From IMG/VR virus record IMGVR_UViG_3300047408_000067, positions 1 through 64,000 of that record: a stretch of 64,000 bases of DNA, one strand, 5' to 3'. Origin of the DNA: a virus. Of the stretch, positions 1-7,970 are shown piece by piece. Every line of letters starts with the position of its first letter. Position 1 is the stretch's first letter. The notes beneath the pieces are model-generated. The model did no database searches and had not been told where the DNA came from. It saw only the letters and a list, made by a program, of their open reading frames with translations. The translations under genes and the position numbers were made by a program.

Positions 1-648
1 CTTGAAAAACGGACGGTTGGTAAGACCGCCGCCGAACAGAACGTTTTTGACCGTCTTGCCGTCTGATCCAGTAAACGAGCCAATCTCGGCGCTGAAGTAG
101 CGGTAGATGTCCCGCTCCAACAGGCTGCGACCTGCATCCGTCCACTCGACGTCAGCAAACAGCCCAACGTGGTTCTGCCCGCCTATTTCGCTGGCACCGT
201 GGTGTACAGACTTGAACCATCCCAGCGCCTTGCCTCTATCATGGCCCTCATCAACCATGATGTCGGTTCCGAGCACTCTCTTGTCGAAATTACGCTTGGC
301 AGCACGTAACATCGGCGCTGAGAAGTCCAAATCGCCATACCAGGGATGCTTGAATTTGCCTTCCGGCAAAACAGGTATGCGACTGGTATACCGTCCGCCT
401 TCCTCCTTTAGTACGATTGTTGGTAGTGCGTAGAACTGAGCAATCGTGGCATCGGCAGAGTGCTCAGTACTCTTCTTGCCGATTGCCGTCGGATGTGCCT
501 TCTTCACGGCACCAATGCACGCGATAATCGCATCTTTATCCGAGCCTCCCTTAGCGAGTACTCCGTTTGCTACCCGTATGCACAGGGACTGCGCAGCGGG
601 AGACCAATTCTTGGACGGTCCTGGTGGGTTCTTCTTGCTCCAAGGCAT
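1..648 (-). CDS. Mu I-like phage head protease/scaffold, C-terminus cut by the window edge
   Basis: The reading frame starts at 648 (MPWSKKNPPGPSKNW) one base after the portal stop and stays open to base 1, so the protein is at least 216 residues and incomplete. The stretch ADVEWTDAGRSLLERDIYRY followed by FSAEI and later GGGLTNRPFF resembles the Mu gpI family, serine proteases that mature the capsid and often carry a scaffold at the C-terminus. Its place directly after portal and terminase is the normal order terminase, portal, protease, capsid, so the major capsid gene should lie beyond the left edge. The active-site residues cannot be assigned with certainty here. Confidence 0.75.
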   Translation of the reverse strand, partial: MPWSKKNPPGPSKNWSPAAQSLCIRVANGVLAKGGSDKDAIIACIGAVKKAHPTAIGKKSTEHSADATIAQFYALPTIVLKEEGGRYTSRIPVLPEGKFKHPWYGDLDFSAPMLRAAKRNFDKRVLGTDIMVDEGHDRGKALGWFKSVHHGASEIGGQNHVGLFADVEWTDAGRSLLERDIYRYFSAEIGSFTGSDGKTVKNVLFGGGLTNRPFFK

Positions 649-649
649 C

Positions 650-2155
650 TTATTTGACCTGCGCTGGTCTGGTTGGTTGTCGCCTGGCCGCTGGTGCAGG
701 AGCCGCTGCTGGTCTTGCTGGTGCTGCTCCCGAAGGAGCAATCACTGGTGCTGGTGTTGGCTTGGCTGCTACTTTCGCTGCGGTTTCCGCCTGCTTCTTT
801 GCGACCTCTGCCTGGGCTTTCTGTGCGTTGTCTGCGGTTGTGGCCTGCTTTTGTGCGACCTTTACCTGGGACACGCCTGACTGTGCTAGCTGGCGCTCTT
901 CCATCTTGGCGAGCATTTCGGTTTCCAGCTTGTCGTAGTCGATTTCGTCCTCAAACCCGAGCATTTCTGCCATCTTGCGCTCAAGTTTCAGCCAAAACTG
1001 AGCACTGGTGTTTACCTGACGGGCAGCACTGATGTGCTGGAACATCTCTTTGGTCAGAACCTTGAGATCGACACTTGGTGCCAGCAGTTTGATCTGCGGG
1101 TAGCGCTGCGTACCGTAGTTCCAGTCGATAAGCTCTGGGATAACGAAGCTATTGATGACCTGTGCGATGTCATCCCGCATTGCCTGCAAGAACAACAAAA
1201 GCATCTCAAGCTGCGTTTGTCCCAGAGCATACGACCCACCGCTGACAGTGGTCCCCATGTTGATGATTTGCCCGAGGACAGCTTTCGCCATTTCGATGTC
1301 ATGATGATCAATCAGGGGCATTGAGTCCGCCACCTGCCTGGTCTCATGGATCTCCATGCTGTAACCTTCGGGCACGATAATGCTGGTGTTCACTCCAACG
1401 TTGTCGAGAGCATCCTGGAAAGCACGTCTCTCGCTTTCCTGTACCCCAGGAGGCATGCTGCCTTCACGAATCGGGATAGCATTCAGGGCGTAGGCCAGGT
1501 GAGAGATGTAGTACAGCTTGTGCTTCATCTCAAAGTGCCTGTATCCTGGCAACATCATACTACGCCCGTACAGCGGGTTGAATTCTTTGCCAGTTACAAA
1601 CAGGACACACTTTTCCTTGGGGATTTTGACCGTCCCTGAGGGTAGTATCTGCTTGACGCCGTCAAAGCCACCCTTGTCGTCCATCTGCATGATGATCGAG
1701 TTACGCGGGCGAGGCGCTAGCTTACGCAGGACTGTGTGTCCGTTACGTACTTCGTGTACCTTTTCGAGTACCGCTGCGCCATCGAGCACGTACTTTGCTA
1801 TGTTCTGTATGACCATCGACCAGGGGGAGGTCATACCACCTAGCTCTGGGGGGTTTACCAGTTGAGCCTGTATAAAGGCAGCTTCCTGGGTGCCACCATC
1901 CACAGCCTTTACCCTGAGCTCGCCCGCCCGAATAGGCATAGTCAGGACGCGGTAGAGTGATTGCGCTTGCCCATCGGTCTGGATCATGCGGTCCAGATCC
2001 CACAACGTTACCGATGCTTCATCGAATAGCTCATCGATATCGAACAGTGAGAACGGGGATATGACAGCCTTCCCAATCTCGGCAAGATTGGGCTTTTCCC
2101 TGGTTTCGTCAGGCTGCAAATCCTTGACTATGTTTCTGGGTCGTCCTACGGGCAT
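650..2155 (-). CDS. Portal protein, DUF935/Mu gp29-like
   Basis: 501 residues, the usual portal size. The portal forms the dodecameric DNA gate at one capsid vertex and docks terminase. The N-terminal third shows the DUF935-like pattern (LWDLDRMIQTDGQAQSLYRV, then TMPIRAGELRVKA), as in Mu-type portals. The last 90 residues are a low-complexity Ala/Pro/Lys/Gln tail (KKQAETAAKVAAKPTPAPV), probably flexible. It lies 10 bases after the large terminase and one base before the protease, so the three are co-transcribed. Family assignment is by remembered pattern; portal function is secure from context. Confidence 0.85.
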   Translation of the reverse strand: MPVGRPRNIVKDLQPDETREKPNLAEIGKAVISPFSLFDIDELFDEASVTLWDLDRMIQTDGQAQSLYRVLTMPIRAGELRVKAVDGGTQEAAFIQAQLVNPPELGGMTSPWSMVIQNIAKYVLDGAAVLEKVHEVRNGHTVLRKLAPRPRNSIIMQMDDKGGFDGVKQILPSGTVKIPKEKCVLFVTGKEFNPLYGRSMMLPGYRHFEMKHKLYYISHLAYALNAIPIREGSMPPGVQESERRAFQDALDNVGVNTSIIVPEGYSMEIHETRQVADSMPLIDHHDIEMAKAVLGQIINMGTTVSGGSYALGQTQLEMLLLFLQAMRDDIAQVINSFVIPELIDWNYGTQRYPQIKLLAPSVDLKVLTKEMFQHISAARQVNTSAQFWLKLERKMAEMLGFEDEIDYDKLETEMLAKMEERQLAQSGVSQVKVAQKQATTADNAQKAQAEVAKKQAETAAKVAAKPTPAPVIAPSGAAPARPAAAPAPAARRQPTRPAQVK

Positions 2156-2165
2156 TGGACATATC

Positions 2166-3944
2166 CTACAACAGCTTGCTCAGGTTGCTAAAAGTAGATC
2201 GCAAGTCCATACCACGCGGAACTAGGTCAGCAAGGGACATTGCGGCGCTGCCTCCAATGGACCCTCCCACATGAAGATCCTCTATACGCCCACGCCCGTA
2301 TACATTCGCAGCCGCTTTCGCATAATTATCAGCGTGGCGATAATGGTCGTCTCCCACTTTCAACCATACCGCTATGGTGTTACCTTTTGTGTCCTCCCCC
2401 AGGTCGCGCTTCATATTGGTCATCTGTTTGATAAACTCTTCCTGGTCCTCGGACAAATTCTTCAAGGGGTCACCCACCAGGAATGCCATGCCATCAATCC
2501 AGTCCTGAGCACTATCATCCAGAGTTTCCGTTCTGTCCAGGTGCATAGTGCTGGTTTCGACTTCTTGCTCTTTCTTACGCTTCTCCGTCTCACGACGCTT
2601 GTTCTCGGTTACGTACTTCTTCTCTTCACGCTGGTCCTTGTAGTAGGCCATGTACATGCGGCCCCTGAACCGTTGTACTAGATCTCTGGCGTTGTGCTTA
2701 TTGGGGAGAGCGTCAATAATTCCCGACCGCACACGGTACAGACTAATGATGCTATCAATTTTATAGAAGTCATTGGTAACTCCGAAAGCAACCACGGCCA
2801 TCCTTCCCGTGGGAAGGACTCTTCGTACAACCCAGTGGAGTAGGTCACCTTGATCGACTCCAATGACATTGAACCCTGTGTCGGGAACTGATGCCTGCAT
2901 TGTCCTGATGATTGCGTCACGAGTTATCAGCCCTTCGCCGCTAAGGTATGGCAGACCAAGGTCAAAGTTGTAGAAGCGCTTGCGCGCGAAACTGGTGTTC
3001 TTTCGTTCTACCTTACGCCATTCACTCCATACGCTTTTCGCAGTGACGTAGGTAAACGTTAGCGGGTTGATCCAGTAACCGCGCATACCCTCGGCTGGCG
3101 CAACTAGTCGTCCCTGGTCGTCGTAGATGGCATCAGTTGCCTTGTTGGGGTGCTTGGCTACCCACGCCCCCCGCCGTCGATTTAGACGTGTCTTGCAGCG
3201 TCTACAACCGAAGTACGGCGTGCCCCCCGCCCGTTTTAGCAGGCTGTGCTCGAAAGTTACGTCCTGCCACTTGCCACAGGAGGTACATCGTACGAGCCAA
3301 TGTCTTTCATCCGTATCTTTATATAGCGAGTTGATTCCGAAGTCTGGTATCGACGGAGTACTGAAACGCCAGAACCATTTGAGCTTACTGGCACCCACCC
3401 TTTTTTCGAAAGTGTCCATGACAGCTTGATCGCTGAAATCGTACTCATCGTTGACGATGATGTCCGCAGGTACAGAAATAGCCTGGCTGTGTTTCTGAGC
3501 ACCACGGAAGTAGAGAGTGCTCGCGCCCATACGCTTGAGCGTGGCATTGTCAACGTTGCCCATCCTTGCACTGAGGTATTGTGACGCCTTTATTACTGGC
3601 GCAAATCGCGCCTGGGAGAACTCGAACACGTCCTTGGCAGTAGGCATCGTGTATATGGCTGTGATGTTATGTGTGTCGCAGTAGTACAGGAGCTTACAGA
3701 TCTGGCAGGTGGTCATGCCGATCTGGCTACCCTTTTGGGCCACAATCTGGGGATGCCAGTCCCTGTAGACGTCCACCATAGGCAGGTGGTCCATAAACTC
3801 CAGCGGCTCGAGCTTCTCCGTCTTCAACTGTGCGCGTGCTCTCATCCAGGTAATCGGGTCTATATCACCCAGGATCTCGCCAGCTACGTCCGGGTTGTCT
3901 TTGATCAGCTCGGCAAAACCAGCGGTTACGTCAGCCAGCGCCAT
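2166..3944 (-). CDS. Terminase large subunit, GpA-like
   Basis: 592 residues. An N-terminal packaging ATPase (VAQKGSQIGMTTCQICKL near residue 70 is the Walker A-like loop; ADIIVNDEYDFSD near 155 is the Walker B region) is followed by a zinc ribbon (CTSCGKW ... CRRCKTRLNRR, residues about 222-250) and a nuclease domain (NVIGVDQGDLLHWVVRR near 360). The internal zinc ribbon and the KGSQIG loop are typical of the lambda GpA family. It cuts concatemers and pumps DNA through the portal. A Lys/Glu-rich coiled segment (EEKKYVTENKRRETEKRKKE) lies near residue 440. Confidence 0.88.
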   Translation of the reverse strand: MALADVTAGFAELIKDNPDVAGEILGDIDPITWMRARAQLKTEKLEPLEFMDHLPMVDVYRDWHPQIVAQKGSQIGMTTCQICKLLYYCDTHNITAIYTMPTAKDVFEFSQARFAPVIKASQYLSARMGNVDNATLKRMGASTLYFRGAQKHSQAISVPADIIVNDEYDFSDQAVMDTFEKRVGASKLKWFWRFSTPSIPDFGINSLYKDTDERHWLVRCTSCGKWQDVTFEHSLLKRAGGTPYFGCRRCKTRLNRRRGAWVAKHPNKATDAIYDDQGRLVAPAEGMRGYWINPLTFTYVTAKSVWSEWRKVERKNTSFARKRFYNFDLGLPYLSGEGLITRDAIIRTMQASVPDTGFNVIGVDQGDLLHWVVRRVLPTGRMAVVAFGVTNDFYKIDSIISLYRVRSGIIDALPNKHNARDLVQRFRGRMYMAYYKDQREEKKYVTENKRRETEKRKKEQEVETSTMHLDRTETLDDSAQDWIDGMAFLVGDPLKNLSEDQEEFIKQMTNMKRDLGEDTKGNTIAVWLKVGDDHYRHADNYAKAAANVYGRGRIEDLHVGGSIGGSAAMSLADLVPRGMDLRSTFSNLSKLL

Positions 3945-3948
3945 TAGA

Positions 3949-4026
3949 TCATACCACCCCTAGAATCCTGAGCAGTACGATGATGACCAGAATAGTGATG
4001 ATCAGCCCGCCAACACCGTACATCAT
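3949..4026 (-). CDS. 25-residue single-span membrane peptide
   Basis: MMYGVGGLIITILVIIVLLR then ILGVV. One hydrophobic span covers almost the whole peptide and ends in a single Arg. The start ATG overlaps the stop of the upstream gene (ATGA) and the stop lies 4 bases before the large terminase, so it is translationally embedded between the terminase genes. Function unknown; tiny DUF3309-like membrane peptides look similar. It could be a holin accessory or simply membrane-active. The tight overlaps on both sides are the main evidence that it is real. Confidence 0.6.
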   Translation of the reverse strand: MMYGVGGLIITILVIIVLLRILGVV

Positions 4027-4313
4027 GCTTTCTTCTCCTCAAGGGCAGCCCGCAGCTTCGTGATCTCGTTTTCAACCAGAACATAGTACGGCTCGCCCGT
4101 GGCCCAATCAAGACCCAGGCGTTTGATCTGCCGCCGCTGTAGTTCCTTTTCTATTTCCCAGGCTCTCTGGTAGTCGATGATGGCATTGGCTTGGACTGTA
4201 TGTACTGAGCCAGTGCCTTCTCCGCTATCTGGTCCAGCGGGTGACAGCTCAGTACGACGCCAGTAATCTCGCCGCGTCGTATCTTGATTATCAGCTCCAG
4301 GCATTTCGGGCAT
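4023..4313 (-). CDS. Hypothetical protein between the terminase genes
   Basis: 96 residues. The C-terminal half (IIDYQRAWEIEKELQRRQIK ... ENEITKLRAALEEKKA) is strongly helical and charged, likely a coiled coil. It begins 4 bases after the stop of the small-terminase-like gene and its stop overlaps the membrane-peptide start. No family recognised; an adaptor or accessory of the packaging complex is possible from position only. Confidence 0.65.
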   Translation of the reverse strand: MPEMPGADNQDTTRRDYWRRTELSPAGPDSGEGTGSVHTVQANAIIDYQRAWEIEKELQRRQIKRLGLDWATGEPYYVLVENEITKLRAALEEKKA

Positions 4314-4316
4314 TCC

Positions 4317-4961
4317 TCAGGATTCATCTTCGGAAAACGCTTCTCTACGGGCTGCGGCTATAGCCCTGCTGGCCTGCCCACTGACATTGGACATCTGGCC
4401 AATGAGTAGTCGCTGCTGCTCTGGAGGCAACTGGTCGAAGGAGACCTTTAGCTCTTGCTTCCGGTTGTCGTAGTAAGTGACTGCCCCACCAGTGGATGTG
4501 GTGATCGGCTGGCCGTTCGTTTTCTTCAGGATGCGCTCGCGCTCCTCGCGGGTAAACTTCATGAGGTTGATGGCTTCCCCAACGTTCTTGGGAAACATAC
4601 CGTAGCGCTTGGGGTAGCGCAGTACCTCACGCATGATATGCTGGATTTGACTGAGTACCTTGGCGGTCTCAATGTCGTCCATAGCCAACTGCTGCAAGAC
4701 CGGGTCCTCGCTGGTGCGCAGCATCCTCTGTAGCTCGTTGTGGTAGACGGCTGCTTTGGCTTCCCAGTCAAACTTGTCGCGCCATCTGGTGATCGTAACA
4801 ACGGGTACGTCCGTCTTCAGCTTGTCACTGCAGACCCTGCTGGTCTGGCTACTATTTTGCTCGTTGTGAAGCCAGATGCGGAATACCTTCTCGCGGAAAG
4901 CTGGCAGGTAGTGCGTCTGTTGCGCTCTCATCCTACCGTTCCGCAATACTTTTCGGCCCAT
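4317..4961 (-). CDS. Terminase small subunit-like protein
   Basis: 214 residues from the ATG at 4961. The N-terminal half has a helix-turn-helix-like stretch ending in VPVVTITRWRDKFDWEAKAA, a pattern seen in small terminases and phage-associated HTH proteins; the second half is helical with TREERERILKK and a disordered tail. Position immediately upstream of the large terminase supports the small-subunit role (recognition of the packaging site). The -10 box at 4968-4973 leaves only 6 bases before the ATG, so the mRNA is predicted to be leaderless; a longer reading frame upstream would run through the promoter. Confidence 0.65.
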   Translation of the reverse strand: MGRKVLRNGRMRAQQTHYLPAFREKVFRIWLHNEQNSSQTSRVCSDKLKTDVPVVTITRWRDKFDWEAKAAVYHNELQRMLRTSEDPVLQQLAMDDIETAKVLSQIQHIMREVLRYPKRYGMFPKNVGEAINLMKFTREERERILKKTNGQPITTSTGGAVTYYDNRKQELKVSFDQLPPEQQRLLIGQMSNVSGQASRAIAAARREAFSEDES

Positions 4962-4967
4962 GCGCTT

Positions 4968-4996
4968 ATGATACACTACGGACAATATCCATGCAA
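4968..4996 (-). promoter_or_regulatory. Promoter of the packaging operon
   Basis: Minus strand TTGCAT (4991-4996), 17-bp spacer, TATCAT (4968-4973). The ATG of the small-terminase-like gene starts 6 bases after the -10 box (leaderless class). Confidence 0.6.
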
Positions 4997-5004
4997 AGTA
5001 CACT

Positions 5005-5034
5005 TATGTAGAAGACGTTTCAATTTGCTATACT
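5005..5034 (+). promoter_or_regulatory. Possible promoter of the 5043-7242 operon
   Basis: Good -10 TATACT at 5029-5034 on the plus strand with TTGC just before it; the -35 position (TATGTA) is poor. It would diverge from the packaging promoter 30 bases away. Confidence 0.4.
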
Positions 5035-5042
5035 AACTTGAG

Positions 5043-5312
5043 ATGCCCGTCTATATACTGAGAAAAGGCAGTATCGAAACGGATACCACAGGCGAAGTCG
5101 TAGGCGCATCTCGCGCATATATACACCTACTATGCGAGGATATAACCAATGTCATCGGAAGAGCCGAAGCAAGTGGAATCCGAAAGGATTCCGGTTCACA
5201 CGAAGAAGCCGGACTGCCTGCTGTGCAAGTCGAACAAAGAGCTTTTCGGAAGTACAATGGTAGTCTGCTATCAGGAAAAGTCAGCAAGCCCCGTGGCAGG
5301 AGAGCAGACTAG
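5043..5312 (+). CDS. Possible small protein overlapping the next gene
   Basis: 89 residues if read to its stop. The first 35 residues (MPVYILRKGSIETDTTGEVV) look protein-like and precede the start of the 5149 gene; the rest overlaps that gene in another frame and may be fortuitous. No clear ribosome binding site; the ATG is only about 8 bases after the -10 box, so leaderless translation is possible. It may instead be untranslated leader. Confidence 0.3.
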   Translation: MPVYILRKGSIETDTTGEVVGASRAYIHLLCEDITNVIGRAEASGIRKDSGSHEEAGLPAVQVEQRAFRKYNGSLLSGKVSKPRGRRAD

Positions 5313-5322
5313 GCGGTTCTAA
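5149..5322 (+). CDS. 57-residue zinc-knuckle-like protein
   Basis: MSSEEPKQVESERIPVHTKK followed by PDCLLCKSNKELFGSTMVVC. One CxxC pair plus a later Cys suggests a small metal site. The start has a good ribosome binding site (GAGGATATAACC before ATG), and the stop TAA overlaps the ATG of the Pro/Thr-rich gene by one base (TAATG), giving translational coupling. Function unknown. Confidence 0.65.
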   Translation: MSSEEPKQVESERIPVHTKKPDCLLCKSNKELFGSTMVVCYQEKSASPVAGEQTRRF

Positions 5323-6605
5323 TGAATCTATACGCTAGCGCTGCAATGTACATCAGCATAGGTGGCCTCGCAGGCGCACTGGCGCTGAGTTCACTGCAGA
5401 CGCAGCAAGCAAACACAATCACTCCAGCAGAAGCTACCGCTGGTGTGCAGGTGCAGACAGGGATCGAGGTGGAAGTGGCAACTATAGAACCAGCAACAAT
5501 TATACCTTTGACGGCGGTTCCTCCAACGATTGCCACAACCATCGCTCCTCCTACGAACACGCTGGTACCTACAAGTACAGCTACGCCGACGGAGGATCCC
5601 ACCCAGACGCCCATTCCTGAAGTGTTGGTTGCAGCATTTGCGACGCTGCCTCTATTCCCAACCAGAGTAGTGGCGTCTGCACCTGTACAAGCACCAATCC
5701 CCAGGGTACCTACGCCTGTAGCTATAGAAGTGCCCGAGGTAGAAGAGGTACCTACAGAGGCTCCAGTACCTACACTAGCGCCCACTGCAACACCTATCCC
5801 TACGCCTGTCCCAACCAAGACTCCAGTACCGCCAGCCGTGGATGGGCAGACGCTAGCTGGTCAGTCCTGGCAGACGCAACAGGACTTTCTCGCTCTCCAT
5901 GGCGATAACGCGCAGGAGGCGTGGGATACCGAGCATAACAACGTTATCGCTCGCGCTCCTATATATACGCCTATATATACGAATACGCCCGAGCGCGCAA
6001 CGAGCGCACCCGATGCGCGAACTCCCGTGCGCACGCCTACCTTTATAATGGTCCCACAGGCTACTGCCACTAAAAAACCGACTGGAGGAGGAGGCTCTCA
6101 ACCCACCCCCACTGAGACAGCTACTAGCACAAATGTGCTACCAACAGGGACCCCGACGCTACCCACTCTTTTGCCCTCCGTTTCGCCAACAACAGCGACG
6201 TCTACCGTCGTCAGCACGCCCCTCCCGACGCCCACGGTTTCCTCTACGCCCATACCCCCTACGAGCACTGGAGTACCTACTTCAACCACCATACCCCCAA
6301 CGAACACACCTGTTGTTTTGCCCTCTCCAACCCCCACTATTCTGCCGTCTCCAACCCCCTGTGGGAACAACGGTGTCAACTGTCGCACACCCCTACCAAC
6401 AGATACTCTGAGGCCCACATCTACATCAATTCCAACGTTCACTCCACGACCCACAATCACACCTCTACCAACCATTACCCCACGACCAACAATAACCCCT
6501 CGGCCGACGCCGACACCCACCTGCGTCATGCCAGGAAACAGCGGCATGTGTTGTCCAAATCTCGATCCAGGGGACAACTGCGGCGGCGGTCCCGTTTTGC
6601 CATGA
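5322..6605 (+). CDS. Secreted or anchored Pro/Thr-rich surface protein
   Basis: 427 residues. The first 30 residues (MNLYASAAMYISIGGLAGAL ALSS) form a hydrophobic signal or anchor. Most of the rest is PT/TP-rich low complexity (VPTPVPTKTPVPP, TPRPTITPLPTITPRPTITP) with a short ordered block near residue 180 (GQSWQTQQDFLALHGDNAQ) and a Cys-containing C-terminus (CVMPGNSGMCCPNLDPGDNC). Such Pro/Thr-rich spacers are characteristic of exported Chloroflexota proteins, so it is the best host clue here. It may be a host-envelope or virion decoration protein. The start codon overlaps the previous stop and its stop overlaps the next start. Confidence 0.8.
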   Translation: MNLYASAAMYISIGGLAGALALSSLQTQQANTITPAEATAGVQVQTGIEVEVATIEPATIIPLTAVPPTIATTIAPPTNTLVPTSTATPTEDPTQTPIPEVLVAAFATLPLFPTRVVASAPVQAPIPRVPTPVAIEVPEVEEVPTEAPVPTLAPTATPIPTPVPTKTPVPPAVDGQTLAGQSWQTQQDFLALHGDNAQEAWDTEHNNVIARAPIYTPIYTNTPERATSAPDARTPVRTPTFIMVPQATATKKPTGGGGSQPTPTETATSTNVLPTGTPTLPTLLPSVSPTTATSTVVSTPLPTPTVSSTPIPPTSTGVPTSTTIPPTNTPVVLPSPTPTILPSPTPCGNNGVNCRTPLPTDTLRPTSTSIPTFTPRPTITPLPTITPRPTITPRPTPTPTCVMPGNSGMCCPNLDPGDNCGGGPVLP

Positions 6606-6793
6606 TAGGTGCAGACGTCGTCACCGTAGGCACCATCATAGGTGCCCTGATAGGCACAGTAACTTTCCTTCTGAGAATATTGGTCTCAGCAAAGACAGCC
6701 CATATCAAGTCCCTGGAGGCACAACTCTCCGACGTCATCGCAGAGCGCAATCTCTACCGAGACCTCACCTTGTCCAACCGCCACAACCCCTGA
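6602..6793 (+). CDS. Small membrane protein with C-terminal coiled coil
   Basis: 63 residues starting ATG at 6602, overlapping the previous stop (ATGA). An N-terminal membrane span (VVTVGTIIGALIGTVTFLLR) is followed by a helical segment (AHIKSLEAQLSDVIAERNLY). The layout fits a holin-like or inner-membrane spanin-like protein, but the sequence alone does not decide; it could equally anchor the Pro/Thr-rich protein. Confidence 0.6.
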   Translation: MIGADVVTVGTIIGALIGTVTFLLRILVSAKTAHIKSLEAQLSDVIAERNLYRDLTLSNRHNP

Positions 6794-6796
6794 ACG

Positions 6797-6816
6797 GGAT
6801 CATGAGAATGATCCCT
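6797..6816. repeat. Perfect inverted repeat between small membrane genes
   Basis: GGGATCAT, 4-base loop GAGA, ATGATCCC. An RNA hairpin with an 8-bp stem, not followed by a T-run, so more likely an mRNA processing or stability element than a terminator. Confidence 0.5.
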
Positions 6817-6835
6817 GGGTAGGGTCAATTGGGCA

Positions 6836-6913
6836 GTGGTGGCGATACTGCTCACCCTTTTACTGATGATGGTATACGTCCTCTATCTCGTTCATCTGAA
6901 GGATCTCCTATGA
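6836..6913 (+). CDS. 25-residue membrane peptide (GTG start)
   Basis: Reads M(V)VAILLTLLLMMVYVLYLV then HLKDLL. It is almost entirely one hydrophobic span. The stop overlaps the ATG of the next gene as ATGA, a typical coupling in this genome. The ribosome binding site is weak (AGGG 12 bases upstream). It is the third such micro-membrane peptide in the window; function unknown. Confidence 0.45.
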   Translation: MVAILLTLLLMMVYVLYLVHLKDLL

Positions 6914-7242
6914 CACGCATAGACAGAGAGCACGGCTACATCGAAGACTCACAACTCGACGGCAACACGCTCATCACGGTAACCGTGTACGATGTGCAGC
7001 CAACCACACCAGACCTCCTGGATCGCGTCCTCCAGATGGTACTGATAGAGGTAGGTGTGGATATTGCCTGGCAGCAGCCACCGCCCGTGGAGATCAATCC
7101 GCTGAATGCTCCGCTAGTTCCTGAAGCGGTGAATGTTCCTATACCTGAAGTAGAGGTAGGACCCACTCTTGAAGCTACGCCTACAGGGGAGCCACCACCC
7201 GTAGGTTCGGAGCCACGTTCAACGCATCCAGAGCCCTCGTGA
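6910..7242 (+). CDS. Hypothetical protein with Pro/Glu-rich tail
   Basis: 110 residues from ATG 6910, with AAGGA 7 bases upstream. Residues 1-60 look folded (YIEDSQLDGNTLITVTVYDV); the remainder is Pro/Glu/Thr-rich (PVPEA-like, ending EPRSTHPEPS), similar in style to the surface protein at 5322. Last gene of the plus-strand operon. A weak hairpin (CCCTC GTGA GGG) follows its stop. Confidence 0.55.
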   Translation: MTRIDREHGYIEDSQLDGNTLITVTVYDVQPTTPDLLDRVLQMVLIEVGVDIAWQQPPPVEINPLNAPLVPEAVNVPIPEVEVGPTLEATPTGEPPPVGSEPRSTHPEPS

Positions 7243-7457
7243 GGGTTTAGGGGTACCTTGGGTGTGTGGTAATGGGGGGCCTGCGAGCCTTAGAATCGTC
7301 AACGTCGTTGTCGAGACTAGGATTGGGTCTTGTTCTAGATGGTGGGTACCAGTGGGGTGTGTAGCTGGCGCTTGCGCTGCCCGCGGCCGGTACCTTGCGC
7401 TGGCCAGGGCCGTTTAGAGGCATTCTGGCGCTTAGCTGGCGCGGCGCTTGCGGACAC

Positions 7458-7487
7458 AAAAAAGCGCCGACCATTGGGTCGGCGCTT
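7458..7487 (-). terminator. Rho-independent terminator of the island genes
   Basis: On the minus strand a perfect 9-bp stem (GCGCCGACC / GGTCGGCGC, loop CAAT) is followed by six T. It lies 30 bases after the stop of the 7517-7915 gene. Confidence 0.85.
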
Positions 7488-7516
7488 GCGGTCCGGCGCT
7501 GGTGTGGTGGCGGAGG

Positions 7517-7915
7517 CTAACCTCCGCCGCGCTCAACGCATACGCGACAGTGGCATCCGTCAAGCGGCGCGTTAGGCACCGCTGGCGCGGTGTCCTCCGC
7601 CGCGTAGTAGCGCCAGCGCCGCAACTGGCGCACCGCGCCGAGCACCATTGCTGCGAATGGTGAGAACGCTTGCGGCGCTGGTGTCGGCGCGTAGTAGAGG
7701 CTTGCGCCATCTTGAAAGCAATCGACAATCGAGTAACGCGCCACCGCTGCTAGTTCAAACGATGCAAGAGCGCGTCGGCGCTGGTGCTCAGTGGCGCGGT
7801 GGCTGAGGTATCGGTTGCTGCTAACGGTACACATGGTGGAGTCGCACCAGTCCGCATAGCGGACCGCGTGAAACGCGCTTGCTGGCACCGCTGGCGCATT
7901 GTTGAGGGTAGGCAT
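7517..7915 (-). CDS. Hypothetical island protein, Cys-containing
   Basis: 132 residues from the ATG at 7915, which has a strong ribosome binding site (GGAGGACACATACC). Begins MPTLNNAPAVPASAFHAVRY and contains scattered Cys (ADWCDS, DCF) and a C-terminal CHCRVC. Composition follows the surrounding TGGCGC island. It ends 30 bases before a strong terminator and lies downstream of the 7971-9171 gene, so the two form one unit. No family recognised. Confidence 0.5.
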   Translation of the reverse strand: MPTLNNAPAVPASAFHAVRYADWCDSTMCTVSSNRYLSHRATEHQRRRALASFELAAVARYSIVDCFQDGASLYYAPTPAPQAFSPFAAMVLGAVRQLRRWRYYAAEDTAPAVPNAPLDGCHCRVCVERGGG

Positions 7916-7970
7916 GGTATGTGTCCTCCGCCAGTGGCGGACCGCGTAGAACGGTCCGCCAGCAAGCAAA

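Noticed and set aside
5309-6577. Minus-strand Gly/Val-rich frames opposite the Pro/Thr-rich gene
   Set aside because: Mirror of PT repeats; no start signals and no coupling to neighbours.
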